The notes below the pieces were generated by a model. It saw only the letters and a list, made by a program, of their open reading frames with translations, searched no databases and had not been told where the DNA came from. The position numbers and the translations under genes were made by a program. DNA of 64,000 nucleotides, taken from Vespula vulgaris (Eukaryota > Arthropoda > Insecta > Hymenoptera > Vespidae). Shown here one piece after another: positions 35,485 to 48,488 of this stretch. Position 1 is the first letter of the stretch. Every line of letters begins with the position of its first letter. The stretch lies in the NCBI RefSeq assembly GCF_905475345.1, contig NC_066587.1, forward strand, positions 12,503,558 through 12,567,557. Direction: 5' to 3'.

Positions 35485-36911
35485 AACTCTGTCGGAGTTC
35501 CTCGAATCGAAATGCCTTCTTCGCCCTTCTCTCTCCTTTCTCTCTCTCTCACTCACTTTCTCAGAAAGCAGAGAAGAAGATTAAGGCAAGCTCGCACAGA
35601 GACGTGCTTACACTGCACTGATACTGAGAGATCCTTCAAAGGGGAGAATGAGCAATAAAGCAAAACGCTACGCTGAGGGAACGCCGTCCGGAAAATCCCT
35701 CTTTCGATAAGGCCGACGAGCATAAACAGTCCCTCCGGGAACTCGCTCATTTGCAATTTCTTATTTACGAAAATGTTCTACCGTGTTCATTCTCGCGAAG
35801 ATGTCGAGCCTTGATTCATTCCAGTAATATCACTCCCAACATACGTCCTTCAATATTTTTTTTACTATCTTCTTGACGGAATCATGACGAATGAACTTTC
35901 TACTCGACGATCGATTCGTCGACAATCGAGTCTGTCCATTTAACGACTTTATATTTACATGGATTTTATATCGAAAAATTTGGAAGATAAATAGATTAAT
36001 TTTAGAACGTCTGAAAATACAAATATTAATGATCAAAAATAATCGAGATGTTACACGTATCGATAATAATTTCATATATAATTTCTAATGATTTACATCA
36101 ATTAATCGTTTTAAATGTGACACCCTGTAGAAATTCTTAGTGCATGAATACGAAATCTGTCATTAAATAGAAACTAAATCTTTCGTTTGAAGTAGAAATG
36201 CTTTTGTAAGTCAGTAATAAAGAGTATCTAAAGGAAATTACCGTCGGATTATTTAAAAAGGAAAAGAAGTATAGAAGGATATAAAGAGGGAAAGTAGTAA
36301 GGAGAAAAGGGAACGGTGAGATTGGACTACTGGAAGAAGTCGTTTTCCTGAAAACAGAAGTTCCTGATTCGACGTCGAGAAGGCTTCTCTTATTCGAGGA
36401 AGTTCATAATCCCTGCATAATCTCGAGTTTGTCGCGCTCCCACCGTGTCGCCAATTTCATATATTTTCAAAAGAAGCCCACCAGCTAGAAACGAACCTAG
36501 CTGGTTGGCTGACTGACTGTTTCCAGTTGAGCTCGGTGAAGATAGCCGACGTTTTAATATCTGACCTCGTTACTAGTTAGCCAACCAAAAGTTTGCGCTC
36601 CCATTAGCTTCGAGACTGTTTACTTCTAGTCTTTCAGTAGCAGCAGCAGCAATAACAACATCCTTCTCTCCACTTTCCTTCCAGTAACGACTTTGCCAAA
36701 GCCCTTACTGATCTTTCCTCGTCCTGCCAAGACGCAGTAAGAAAATCTATGGCACATCATTAGACTCCCGCCATGCTGGCAAGTCTGATCGTTGCTTAAG
36801 TCGGTTAAACTCTACCACCGAAACTCACGGCCTGCTTTCTTGTCCACGTAATTTGTGTCCTATATTTCGTTCTCGTCGAACAATCTCTATTTAAGATAAT
36901 TCTTCCCTCAT

Positions 36912-36914
<3 letters not shown>
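35481..36914. other. Non-coding spacer
   Basis: AT-rich at 35830-36300. It holds a minus-strand TACAGGGTG at 36121-36129 and a 9-bp stem-loop at 36480-36505. 36440-36860 is GC-richer but full of stops. Confidence 0.5.
36480..36505. repeat. Perfect 9-bp stem-loop
   Basis: ACCAGCTAG pairs exactly with CTAGCTGGT around an 8-nt loop. Unknown function. Confidence 0.8.

Positions 36915-36949
<35 letters not shown>
36915..36949. repeat. (CT)n microsatellite
   Basis: About 34 bp, pure. Confidence 0.97.
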
Positions 36950-36950
<1 letters not shown>

Positions 36951-38333
36951 ACGATTCTAATAATTTGTATCTACTTGTTTATTTTTTGAAATCTCTAGTG
37001 TTTTCATTCCTACAAACTTGAACCCTTAATTGTCGGAAACTTCATTGGAAATTTATTGAATGAGACTTGTAAACTCTTAACCTCCTTAAAAGATTAATTG
37101 TTTCAACGAACAACCAATTCCTTCGTTCTTTCTAAAATAAAATTATATAAATATTGATATTTATATCGTAGTTTAATAGTTGGAAGCTATATTATAGGAC
37201 ATATAATAGAATGTAAATATGTACGTAAATGTATAGGTTTATAACACGACGGAAACAACTGACATAGTTTTTCTCGTATAAAAACGTGCTTTTGAGTGAC
37301 GATCTTCCTTTCTGGGACGATCTTCGGGCTAATATATCTCGTTGATGCGCTGGTAAGCAGCTGTAACGAAGTACGCCTGGGATTACGAGGAGAACGTTAA
37401 GAGCGTACAGAAGCATACGCCACGCGCTCGAACATGGCGAGCACGCGAGTTAAACGCGCCAAAACTTTCGCAATTCATATTTAATTCAATCCCAAAGCCA
37501 GAGGCGACAGAGTTGTCTATTCCAAGTTTGCGCATCAACGTAACATATTAGCGTCAACCCTGTCGACGTCATCTTCGTCGTCGTTGTCGTCGTTCTCTCA
37601 GTCACCAGGAGGATTCATCCTCTGAGAACGAGGACCAACTACTAGAATTATCATCATACTAGCAGCAAGATTACAACTAAGCATGAAAAGCGCGTTACAT
37701 CGTTTCACGTAAACGTAATAAATCCAACCTAGAAAGAGCCATTATCCGCGATCACTTAAAGTTTTTATCTTTAACAACTGCCATTTTGTACATTCTTCGT
37801 CGAAATAATCCTTAATAACTCTCGTTCGTCAAACTTTTGTAAAAACTTGATAACGATATTGTTTAGAAATTTTTGTTACGAAATACGTACGTATAACACG
37901 GACGATAATTGAACGTTTCTTTTTATAGGCAAAATTTTCAAACGTTTCTTTCTATAAACAACATGTGCGATATACATACATAATGTTAATATATTGTCAA
38001 TTAAAAGGAAGATGAAGTCTGCTTTAAAAATATATATATAAGTGAATTATTCGGTGTAAAGAATATCAAATGTGAACATATCGATTTATGCAAAATCGAC
38101 TCGGCAGTTAATACAGTAAACTAGTGACTGACAAGGTGAAATTAAATTTTCTTTCAACAATGTAATCTAATAATTTCCATTTTTTCTTCTTACTTTCTCT
38201 TTTTATCTGGGAAAAAATAGTTAATATTCTTCTATCATAATCTCGTGATAATATTGAAATCGATAAAGGAATTTTCAGATAAACGTTACCTTGAGCGAGA
38301 TACTTAAAATAGAACGAATGAGAGATATTTTAA
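36950..38333. other. AT-rich non-coding spacer
   Basis: A short (CGT)n-like patch at about 37573-37594 and a near-duplicate AACGTTTCTTT unit at about 37912 and 37942. No gene supported. Confidence 0.5.
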
Positions 38334-38356
38334 ATAGATAGATAGAGAGAGAGAGA

Positions 38357-38387
<31 letters not shown>

Positions 38388-38388
38388 C
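38334..38388. repeat. (GATA)-(GA)n microsatellite
   Basis: Three GATA units run into about 44 bp of GA with one GGG break. Confidence 0.96.
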
Positions 38389-39310
38389 AAGCTCTCTTTA
38401 TTCGATAAGAGTATACATCGTGTCATCATCGGTTACGGATTCTCCTGACATAGTTTGCGTACTCGCAGTACTTGTACCCTCGATTCAACGTGCCAGATAC
38501 CTGATACCCAAAACAACCTTCTACGTGCCACAACCTCATTAAGGCCTCTTAGAAAGGAAGCTTTGCCTTCGCTACCGTTCTTCACCATCATCTCTGGCTA
38601 TATCACGATGTCTATCGAAAGGAGAACGTCGAGAGTATACCTTCGGTCCTTGTAACTCGATGACACACGTGCAAGAGATCAAGATTAACCGCGCGAAAAT
38701 CTTTCGACCTTATTCTTCTTCGAAATATGCCATTAATTCGAAATGTATAAGAGAAAGATCTTTTTCACTTATATTTTCTTCTATACACTCTTGATAATAT
38801 TATCATATCGATTAAAAACAATCTAAGATATTTCTATAATCAACAGTCTTAATGTAATATAAAAAAAAGAACTTACTTCAAAATCGTATAAAAATAACAT
38901 TATCCTGAAGCTATATCGAAAAAAATCTTGATAATTAATCGAATTTGTGGAGAAAATGATCATTCTCAAGGCTAGTAGATTTCTCTGCCTTTAAATGACC
39001 TTTAACTTCTTCTTGGTATCGTGATTAAGCAACGCGTGCCATAATATTGATGTATTTAAAAGTACAAGTTTAACGACGTTGCTTGCACGCGTACCTACAG
39101 CGAAGATCTTTTTGAGTGGCTCCCGAGGCAAGTCATACTTCTAATGGATTCAACGCTAATCGTCTTACCGGCGTTACCTCGATAACGTCATGTCTACGTG
39201 GCTCTGGGCGACATAGTCACCAAGCTCGTAAAAGGACCGATCGACTTTGCTCTCATTACGGATGCATTACTCGACTCGATCAACCAGCTCTTGCTCTTCT
39301 CTTCCTCCTT

Positions 39311-39312
<2 letters not shown>
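38389..39312. other. Non-coding spacer
   Basis: AT-rich centre. 39195-39300 has two plus-strand frames that look protein-like before entering the CT array, but no splice donor lies before the repeat. Confidence 0.45.
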
Positions 39313-39377
<65 letters not shown>

Positions 39378-39390
39378 TCCTCTCTCTCTC
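39313..39390. repeat. (CT)n microsatellite, long
   Basis: About 54 bp of pure CT, then about 22 bp of CT with TT and CC interruptions. Confidence 0.97.
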
Positions 39391-40182
39391 ACATACTCAC
39401 TCTGCTTTGTTATCTTATCTCACGAATGTCTCTTCGTAGCCACAACTCGAAAACTAGGGGGAATAAGATTACCAAACCCGCAGGGTTAACTCCTCGCACT
39501 AACTTAATAGCTTTGTTAATTCTGTAATCGACGTTGTACAAACTCAAGATATACCTCGGCACGACCACCGCGGTTTTCAAGACTACATTTTTTTTTTACT
39601 CGCCACCGCAGGGAATACCTTATACAATCATCCATCATGAAAAGGGTTGACTCGCTATATAACTTTTTGACTCTATAAAACGAAGTACGATATCTCTGAG
39701 GAAAAGGTCACAAATCTTGAAAAGAAGATCGAAGATTCCTAAGAAAACAAGTACATAATTTTTTTAAATATCAACTTCTGCCTATAGAAAAAGACCGTAA
39801 TATTATGCAAATAGCAACAATTGTCATAGAATTCGAAATGAATCCTCGCTTTGTCAGATTTCGGAAATCCGGGCACGTAGAACTAGAAATCATCGAACGA
39901 AATAAAAGACCTATCGATCATTCCAAGAGAAAGAGAGAAAGAGGAAAAAAGCCATCCCAACTGTCGAGAGAAGTCGAAGAGAGAGCTTTTACGCGGTCAG
40001 TTTTCGGGTATAACTTGAATAGACCAACATAATTTATCGAAAGCCTTCCCCGCCCTTTCAGCTTTTTAACCGATAAAGATCATCAAATTCGGGAGATCGA
40101 TCGCCGTGCTCGCATTACTTCAAATACTAAGCTATAAATCATTTCTTGAATCGTCATTGAGAATCGTAGCAAAAACGTGCTC
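39391..40182. other. Non-coding spacer
   Basis: Nothing recognisable. A 75-codon plus-strand frame at 39805-40032 includes an Arg/Lys-rich part from a GA-rich stretch. Confidence 0.5.
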
Positions 40183-40186
40183 TATC

Positions 40187-40217
<31 letters not shown>

Positions 40218-40252
40218 CTCTATTTCTCTCTCTCTCTCTTTCTCTTTCTCTT
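40183..40252. repeat. (TATC)n-(CT)n compound microsatellite
   Basis: About nine TATC tetramers with one TATT variant, followed by CT and CTTT units. Confidence 0.96.
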
Positions 40253-40736
40253 TTTCATTGTATCCCTTCATTGTCTCGATTTTTCCTTTCAACATCTGCT
40301 CGAACTCGCATCGCTGATCTACCGATCACAATAAAGGTAAAGCAGAAACACACATCATTCTTTTCCATCTTGTTGTATGATTAGATTATTTATCGTTGTA
40401 TATTTAGATTATTAAGTATGATAAGATTATTTATAAAAATAGTTGCAATTTATAAGAATTATTATTCTTCTAATCGCAATTTCAATACTTCGTCATACAT
40501 ACGTACACCTTTTACTCTTTTTATTTCTTCTATCATATATATAAAATAATTTATTTCTTTTTTTTATAATAATCATTTAATTTTTTATATTCATCCATTC
40601 GTTGTCAATCCATCTAAAATAAACGTCTGTAATCATCGAACTTGAAACTATTGACATCGTATAAGAAAAATTTCAAAAATACGAACTTCCTCCTACTTTT
40701 TTCCTTCTCTTTTGCTCTCTTTCTATTTTTCTTCAG

Positions 40737-40805
40737 CAGATTCACCATCTCTTTTTCCTTTTTCTTCTTCTCCTTCCAAGATTCGGATTATCATCGAGAA
40801 AGAAG
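40737..40805 (+). CDS. Candidate internal coding exon with strong splice sites on both sides
   Basis: A long pyrimidine tract (about 40690-40733) leads to TTCTTCAG|CAG, giving an acceptor at 40736 or 40739. The other end is GAAAGAAG|GTGAGC (donor at 40806), a near-consensus 5' splice site. Between them one frame is fully open, entering and leaving in the same phase, and encodes about 22 residues: a Ser/Pro/Phe-rich part then KIRIIIEKE. The frame stays open to 41005, so intron retention would lengthen the protein rather than end it. No neighbouring exon was found and no family is recognised. The C/T-rich exon body could itself be part of the pyrimidine tract of a later acceptor (TCCTTCCAAG at 40780). 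Confidence 0.3.
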
Positions 40806-43569
40806 GTGAGCTCGCGAAGAATGGAAACGCCAAGCCCCGTCTTTTTATTACACCCTCGGATTATAACGTCTCTGTCGTTTTCCCAGCACGGTTAATTTAT
40901 CGAACTTCCATTCTACTTTTGCCAGGAGGGTGTGGCGAGCTCGAATCGTTCTCTGCTGGTGTCTGCCTTCGGCACAGAGGAAGAGAGAAAGACCGAGAGA
41001 GATAGCCTATTGACAGTCACTCTCTTTTTCCTCTCACCATTATATCGCACGGATCCATTCGACTTACGGCGTACCGCAAGCCGTCGAAAGGAACACGTGT
41101 GCTACGTCATGATCTGCATTATCCTATCCCTAAATGAATTACAAGAAAGCGCATTACCATAGCTTTTATACTCCACGCCTGTTTTCCCTCCATTGCTTAA
41201 GTTCAACACAAAATAATTGATGTTAAGTAAATGATTAGTTATAGATTTAAAAAAAAAAAAACAAAATCTTTTCCGAACGATGACCGAATACGTATAAATT
41301 TTACGTATTTACTCTATGCATTGTGTCCTTTTTTTTATCAATCGATAAGATTTTAATCGAATTTAATCATAAGATTACATCGATCGCTATCGCGATCGTA
41401 TTAGAATATATAATATTATAGCAAGAACAAGTAGATCTATCCGGATAAATGAGGAAAGGAAAAAATGAAAAAAAAAGCACAATATGTGAGGACATACTTT
41501 CGCCACGTGGCGAGACTTGTGATTTTTCAGGATATCTTAGAAAAAGACCTGACTGACGGAAAAGGCAAAAATTGTCTCGAATTTCACGAGCGACGAGTCA
41601 AAAGCACAAAGTACGTGTACTCTCCTCCCAAGAGGGTTTTGTTAGGATAATGTCGAACAGGTCGCCTCAGCTTGCTACTGATGAAATCTCAAAGACGAGA
41701 GCCACGCTCCAGGAAACGTGGCGAGAAAGTTTTCTTTTGGATGAAGGATAGCTTCCTTAGTAAACACGTGGTCGTCGTAAAACTACGAAAGAGGATGATT
41801 ATCGAACAGGAAGTATCGAGAAGGGATGATTCTTCAGAAAAAAGGTGTTAAGCGTTAAACCGTGCTAATGATCTCATTAATCTCATGTTACAAATTATAA
41901 TTCTCTCATCACTTTGTAATCAGTTTTATATTTATATCAAAAATGTGACTACTCTTAATACGAATGCTAATATATTATCTATCTAAACGTGGAACGTACA
42001 ATAAAATCTAGAATTTTTTACAATCGAAAACAGATTCACACATTTAGAAAATTTTCGCAATATTAATAAATCATGAAAATCATAATTAATCCACAGAACT
42101 ATTTGGTAATGAGCATTGAAAAATCTTGAAAATAAGATGAATAGGATTAAAAAAATGATAAAAAACAAAAAAAACAGCAAAAAAACAGCAGAAAAACAAA
42201 ATTTGAAATGCGTGCATGAGTTGAAACCTTTCAGCGACCGATTGAATTATTGAAAATGCGGAAGTTCAAAATAGCGTACTTCGCTGTTCTCGCGCCGCAA
42301 TACGAATAAATAATGACCTAAAGGACGGTCGTTGGAAAATGTAATGCAGGGTGCTTTTCCGAGTACGCGAAAGTTTCATGGAAAAATAATTTCAATGCTC
42401 ATATCGATCCATTGAATCCGTTAGGAAGATATGTTTTTCATTAATGAACTATAAACTTTGATAAAAGGTTTTCATCGAATGCACATACATAAGTACGTGT
42501 ATTGTAATACAGAATAGAATTGTTTATCCTAAATATCATCCAACAAATCTTTTTATTTTCTTTCTTTTTTATATTTCACTTTTTTCATTTTATTTGGAAC
42601 GTAGATCGTATATATTACATATCATATTTTAGCATTTTACGTACTCATCAATCAAGAACAACGCATACCACAAGAAAGTTATATATGAATTTTATAAATT
42701 TTTACAGAAACAATAAAAATTCAAATACATTTAAAGAAGTTACACAAATAAATTAAATCATTAAACTGGAGACCAAAACTCTGCATGTCACTACATTTTT
42801 TATTACTTTTTTTTAGCAAAACGCAAATCGAGGCAACTCAGGCAACCACTTAACAAATTCAATAAAATGAGTACGTACAAATGTTTGTGGAGATTTTCGG
42901 AATAAATATCGTACTAGTTAACATACGCCTATATTAACACGATTAATTACTAATAGAAACTTTAATGTTGTTCGGTAATATGAATTTATGATATCAGCCT
43001 AATGGAAATTAATGATTAATATCAAAATAATCGTATTATTCGTATAAACTATTCTTCTATATAAACTTATAACTATACATAGAATTATAATATAATTCTT
43101 CTCTAAACTATATAAATAACAAGCATAATATTACGACAAAGTCCGATATATCACATTTTTACGACTTTTTATTACATTTTCTGCTTAAAACTCTTGCGAA
43201 AGGAGAAATTCATAAATAAGATCGAATATTCCATTAACGTCAAAAGTTGGAACATTTTAAATTTATTTAATCTTCGTCTTGAAGTTTCTTTTGTTCGTTG
43301 TGAGTTCCGCCATAATCTCTCTCTTGTGTTTTATTCGTTCATATTATACATTAACAAAATATAGTTTCTTCGTATTGGTTACTTTACGACTAGAAACTAA
43401 CAAAAAATTTTACATCACCGAGTATATCGTAACCATTCAAAGCATCAGCAAATTATCCTGTTTTCCAAACGAACAGTTACCGTGTTTATTCATCCTTACA
43501 TCCATTTTGAAAGCTATATTATACAAGCAACAACGTAACGAACTAATGAAATCCAATCGAGCGCGCTTT
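40806..43569. other. Mostly AT-rich non-coding spacer
   Basis: The frame of the candidate exon continues to 41005 in GC-richer sequence. A perfect 7-bp stem-loop CGATCGC/GCGATCG is at 41381-41398. 41860-43270 is very AT-rich and empty. Confidence 0.5.
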
Positions 43570-43598
43570 CTCACTCTCTCTCTCCCTCTCTCTCTCTC
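43570..43598. repeat. CT-rich microsatellite
   Basis: Short imperfect CT/CCT array of about 29 bp. Confidence 0.9.
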
Positions 43599-45128
43599 CA
43601 CACTCTTCTCTGTTGATCATGGCAAATAATCGTACAATTAAATGTACACATTGTATAATACTTTCACATATTCTATATATCTTTACTTTCTATTTTAATC
43701 ATTTGAAAAAATAGTCATCAAACTGCAAGCTGTCTCTCCAAAAATATAATTCGTTGAAAACAGGACTTTCATTTTTTTTTGTGCCATTATTGTGATTTAG
43801 AACTGTGTCGAATGGGAAGTATCATATTGTAAGGGAATGCTAATAGAGGAGAGAAATTTTTCTTAAGTTCTGTAAGTGTCTGCGGTGGGAGGATTATCGG
43901 AAAAGGAATAGTCGAAAGATCTTTTTGGATGCCACGTGCTCTCTCAACCGCGAACATATGGTCGGAATATGGCGGAAGACTGACTGAAGACTGTCGTATT
44001 ATTTTAAAGAAAAGTCACGTAAGACAAAGTCGGAGAATTATAAAAATATAAAATTGATCCCGTTCGTCGGTAAATTGTCCTGAAAAAACTTTATCTATAA
44101 CGAGACACAAAGAAAAAAATAAAAAGAAAATTGATATTAAATTGAAAGAAAAAGAATAATTCTATTTGAGATAATACAAAAGTAAGTTGTTTAAAAATGT
44201 TTAATAAGTCATTTAAAACAAAGTAAAAATTGTCCTTCGCATATACACAGTCAGATATCGTAAATAGTCTTAAATTATTTGAAAACAAGCGATTGATAAA
44301 CAAAGAAAAAATGTTTTCGTTCTTCTCGTGTGTATTCGATATTTAGACACCACACGATTAGTCATTTATTGTTAGTCATCGAACGATTTATCACCAAAGA
44401 CTGATCGTTCCCACGCACTCTCGAGACCCTCGCAATAAGAGCCGAATTTACGAGAAACTAATTGTAAGGGAAAGCTAATAAACATTAATTTAACGAAATA
44501 AAGATGGTTCCAACACGTGCCAACTTTCGACGTAGCTTTTTAGACGACCGTTACCATTCAGCCAAGGCGTTACGTAGAAAGCCGATAATATTCGTTTGAT
44601 ATTAACTCCCGTATTCCAATAAAAGGGGACGACGAGGACGACGATATCCTATTAACGAATTCATTTAATTACATCGAATTTCATTACTACCGTTTCTACG
44701 TAACTTTCACCAAAAGTTAAAACATTGAAACACTTCTCGCCATAACGTAGAAATTCTCATCTCTAAAAAAGAAACAAAAGCATTCTGATTAAATCGTGAC
44801 ATCCGATAGGTACAGCTAAAGCCACGTAACTTCGTCTGCAAAGTCTGAATTAAGAGAAAATACGATACCTATACCTATATATTGTTTGATCAATTCATTC
44901 AAATTAACAAGTCCTTACAACGAGATAGCAAAACGGTAGAAATTTCCACACAATATTGCCACTTACCGAGTATGGCATTTCCACATTCGGTTGGATATTA
45001 TATTGTAATCCTCACTAAACCACATTCCGACTTTGACATCGGATAAAACGATTTAAAAGGAATGTACTCCTATATTTTAATCGAATTTTCAATAAATTAA
45101 CTACGTTTCTAGAATGAATAGCTACAAG
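43599..45128. other. AT-rich non-coding spacer
   Basis: No gene supported. A minus-strand ATG frame with a CTCG|GTAAGT donor-like site at 44967-45025 is noted under rejected items. Confidence 0.5.
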
Positions 45129-45132
45129 AGAA

Positions 45133-45163
<31 letters not shown>
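45129..45163. repeat. (GA)n microsatellite
   Basis: About 34 bp of GA with two AAA breaks. It is embedded in a plus-strand frame that begins ATG at 45114 and meets a good donor (ATCG|GTGAGT) at 45191. Confidence 0.95.
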
Positions 45164-45164
<1 letters not shown>

Positions 45165-45191
45165 GATAGAAAAGATCCGCAAAATCCAATC

Positions 45192-46190
45192 GGTGAGTAC
45201 CGATCACCTTTTTCTTTCTCTTTCTGGTTCAGTGAGAAACCCATACGACCATATCCCATCCTCGGAGTCGTTTATGGGCTTCGGGTTGTAAATACCGGGC
45301 GTAGTTTGTTCGCCGTTGCTCTAGCTCGTTTCGTTCTACAGCACTAAATCACTTTTATTCGAGTCAGCCACAGCTACCGCATTCGTTCCTTCCTTCGTTC
45401 GAACTTTCTTCAATAGTCATTGATAATTACGAGCAAAAATTAGATGAAGAAAGGAGAGGAAGATATCAATATGTTATAAAGTCTCTGGAAAATTTATCTT
45501 TTGCTTGCATATGCATTTGACTTCCATTTCCTTTTTTTTCTTTTGTTTTTTCTTCCTATTAGATCGTTAAAAACGAAACATTTTCGTGACATTTTTTCGT
45601 AGGATCGCGTTAATGAATTATTTAGATTTTATATTCATTTCGTTGATATTGATATAAAATAATCATTCGTTGAGTCATTTATTAAAAGATCGCATCAAAT
45701 CGATTAGCGGAATTCATTTGAAATTTTAACAGAGCATATGTAAATTATCGGTAGATTTTTAAAAGAAGACAATGATGAACTTTCACGTGAAATTCAACGT
45801 TCAATTAATCATCATTATCGCGGTAGAAGTAATACGTTCGACGATATGAAATTTTTGTAATTATAGATTTTTGTAATTATAAAACAAGTATCTATATAAG
45901 ATATAAAACTAAGATACAAAACTTAATAACCAAGTTAATTGATTCCGTACTACCGTCAAATAGTAACATAAATGCTTTTGTACTTATCGTACATCTCGAT
46001 TGTTTTCGAGTTGAAATTTCAAAAGATAGAAAAGGGTTGCCCGATGAATCGACGCTGACTAATTATCACGAAAATCTTTCGCGATGGCTTGAACACACGC
46101 TTTAAGCACCGAACGACTGGCCAACCGGCTTCGTAGTGAAAGAGAAAGGGAGAAGGAGAGATAACGACACGCTCGAATTTTTCTCCGTCT
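45192..46190. other. AT-rich non-coding spacer
   Basis: It contains a tandem duplication of TTTTTGTAATTATA at 45852-45865 and 45868-45881. Otherwise nothing recognisable. Confidence 0.5.
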
Positions 46191-46232
46191 CATTGGCTCG
46201 CCTATAATAAATTACTCTTACGCCCACGTGAA
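46191..46232 (+). promoter_or_regulatory. Candidate core promoter: inverted CCAAT, TATA-like box and CACGTG E-box
   Basis: ATTGG (46192-46196), TATAATAA (46203-46210) and CACGTG (46225-46230) occur in order, ending 60 bp upstream of an ATG. A start site about 30 bp past the TATA-like box would give a 5' leader of roughly 50-60 nt. All elements are short and each is expected by chance in AT-rich DNA; it is their order and spacing relative to the start exon that is suggestive. Confidence 0.25.
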
Positions 46233-46290
46233 CGAGGAAAACAGAGGGTGGAGAACGTAAAAGAAAGAGGAGCGGCCAAAAAGAGCAGCC

Positions 46291-46314
46291 ATGTATGCGG
46301 TAACCGCCATGAAG
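46291..46314 (+). CDS. Candidate first coding exon (8 codons) of a small secreted peptide gene
   Basis: ATG at 46291 begins MYAVTAMK, and the frame reaches AAG|GTGAGC at 46315, a strong 5' splice site, in phase 0. Short start exons that code only the first residues before a phase-0 intron are common in insect neuropeptide, venom and cuticle genes. A phase-0 acceptor at 54317 opens an exon whose first residues complete a plausible signal peptide. The pairing across 8 kb is inference. The minus strand is open for 83 codons over the same place, so composition does not decide the strand. Confidence 0.22.
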
Positions 46315-48442
46315 GTGAGCGTTTGCGCTACGAAACCTAGTCTATCGGTTAAATCTCTTACGTGTATACGTGTGTATACCTCTGTATGTGAACGTGAGCA
46401 TCCGTGTTTCAAGATAGCTCTTTGACCATTTTTAGACTCGACGAGCACGCCAAAGCCCGTGGATAACATTATTTACGTGATAATAAAAATCAATGTTCTA
46501 ATCATAAACGAGATCTAACATTTACACACGGACACTTACGAAATTTCTTAACATATGAATATAAGTATGATATATACGTACTTATGTTGGTACGCTAAAA
46601 GCACATCTCGTAAAATTCGTTTCTCTTTTTTTCGTTATGTATTCATATAGATGATAGAATTACCATATTTAATTGAATCTTTGATCGTCTATAAATAGGA
46701 TTATTTATTAATGCAAAATACACCACGGACGGTATAATTACATTAGTCTCCTCGAAATTTATTTAACATCTCGCTGAGATAATATCATAATGCGTTTCAA
46801 TAAACGGATATAATAATGGATCGTGCGAAATGAGCGAAACAATAGGGTTGGTTTATTGCCAAATTGCATCGGATGGACGAGATAAAGACCGACCTCGAAA
46901 AAGATGTAGGTACTTTCGATACGAATTTGTGCGAATTAACGTCGATTCGTGATATGTAAATTTAATTTAACTTTAAATATATGTATATATGCGAAATACA
47001 AAATACTCACGCTTTTGTGAATAATCATACTTGATGGAACATCAACGAAATTGTAAAATTGTTACGAAATCATAGTTATTACTTTATCGGCATTTGATTT
47101 TATCTATAATTCGTGAAAACGAAGTATTCTGTAACATCATTATCGATTCGATATTAGTCATATCGTGAAGCCATCTATTCCAAGCCACGTCATATGTATA
47201 CATCCATTTCAAGCCACGTAGTATATCCTAGCTACGTACATAGATATGTACTACGTAACTCTAAACTCAGAACTTTATGGAAAAGTTCGCATAGGTATCA
47301 AAATCGGAAGGCAATCGCGCATCGAAATTGAATTTTCATTGGTGCCACGGCCGCTCTATATATTATCCGAAGACTTTTCTCGGAAGCTCTTATCTAACGA
47401 AATGGTTTCTTGCGTTCCGGAAAGTCTTCACAAGATCGGAAGGAGAGTGGGTTAGAGATCTCATCGAACATCTTTAGACTTCCGTCAGAAGGCAGACGAA
47501 TTCGCTCGGCCGAAGTATCTGGCACCTTGACGTCTTCCGATAAGATATTCCTCCGAAAGGAAAAGTTTCGACGCGGGAACACGATATAGGGCGTTACCTT
47601 CATACCTTTTTCATTTTATTTTTTTTTCATTTTTCCTTCCTCCGACTTACCTACCATTTCTTTGCAGCATTCGATCTATCTATCGAATATACTCGACTTT
47701 TCTACCTTCTCATTGTAAACACTTAACTATAATAAGAACAGGAAATGAATCATATAATACAGATTTATCAAACTCCACTGTTTCTGTAATATTTGTTTGC
47801 ATAATATCTATATGTGTACGCACGCATAGTTATTCATCAATATGGATAAAATTTTATTTTATCGATATCTTCATAAATTACAAATCCCTTACGACGAGTT
47901 ACGAATCATCCAGAATATTTTCAGATTTTATTAACAAAGAAAAACATTTTGCGTTTCTTTCTCAGCACTGAATTGCACTTTCGCAAATAATCTTCGTTGT
48001 TATTTCGCGATGGTCCTCACACTAGCTCTCGTATCCTAGCAGACAGAAAAGTGTACTTTCAACGGGCAGTAGCAAAATCACCAGCAGTAGCAGCAGCAAC
48101 GGCACGTCGAATTAAAAGAGGGATTCTTTTGAAAAGCGGACGGCAGCTTTTCCACTTGAATTTTTTTACCCTTACCCCAGCATTCGCGCCAGCAACATCG
48201 CCAACAACCGGGACCACCTCTGTTCTTGTGCACTGTGTCCAAAGCGAGCCGAAACGTGTACCGCGTGAATACGAGCCTGCACGTGACACGATGCGAAACG
48301 CGGCATAAAAAAAGGGCCGGCCTCTTCGAAAACGTGCTGCTACGTTTTATTTCGAAATCGAAGTAACCGTTGTCGCGATATTCGAATGACCTGCGTATGC
48401 TCTTTTTCTTTCTTTATCCATTTTTTCTTTTTTCTTTATCAG
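46315..48442. other. AT-rich spacer, possibly the 5' part of an intron
   Basis: No gene supported. 47246-47603 is GC-richer and contains an imperfect inverted repeat (47360-47374 with 47532-47548). 48000-48308 is GC-richer with a GCAGCAGTAGCAGCAGCAA-type patch and a 103-codon plus-strand frame with no recognisable domain. Confidence 0.4.
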
Positions 48443-48488
48443 TCTCTCTCTCTCTCTTTCTCTCTTTCTCTTTCTTTCTTTCTCTTTC
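48443..48488. repeat. CT-rich microsatellite
   Basis: About 46 bp of CT and CTTT units. Confidence 0.94.

Noticed and set aside
44967..45025. Minus-strand ATG frame of 19 codons ending at CTCG|GTAAGT
   Set aside because: Short, in AT-rich sequence, no promoter or second exon visible.
45113..45190. Possible exon from GTTTCTAG to ATCG|GTGAGT
   Set aside because: Splice sites are reasonable but half of the exon is the GA microsatellite, so coding quality cannot be judged.
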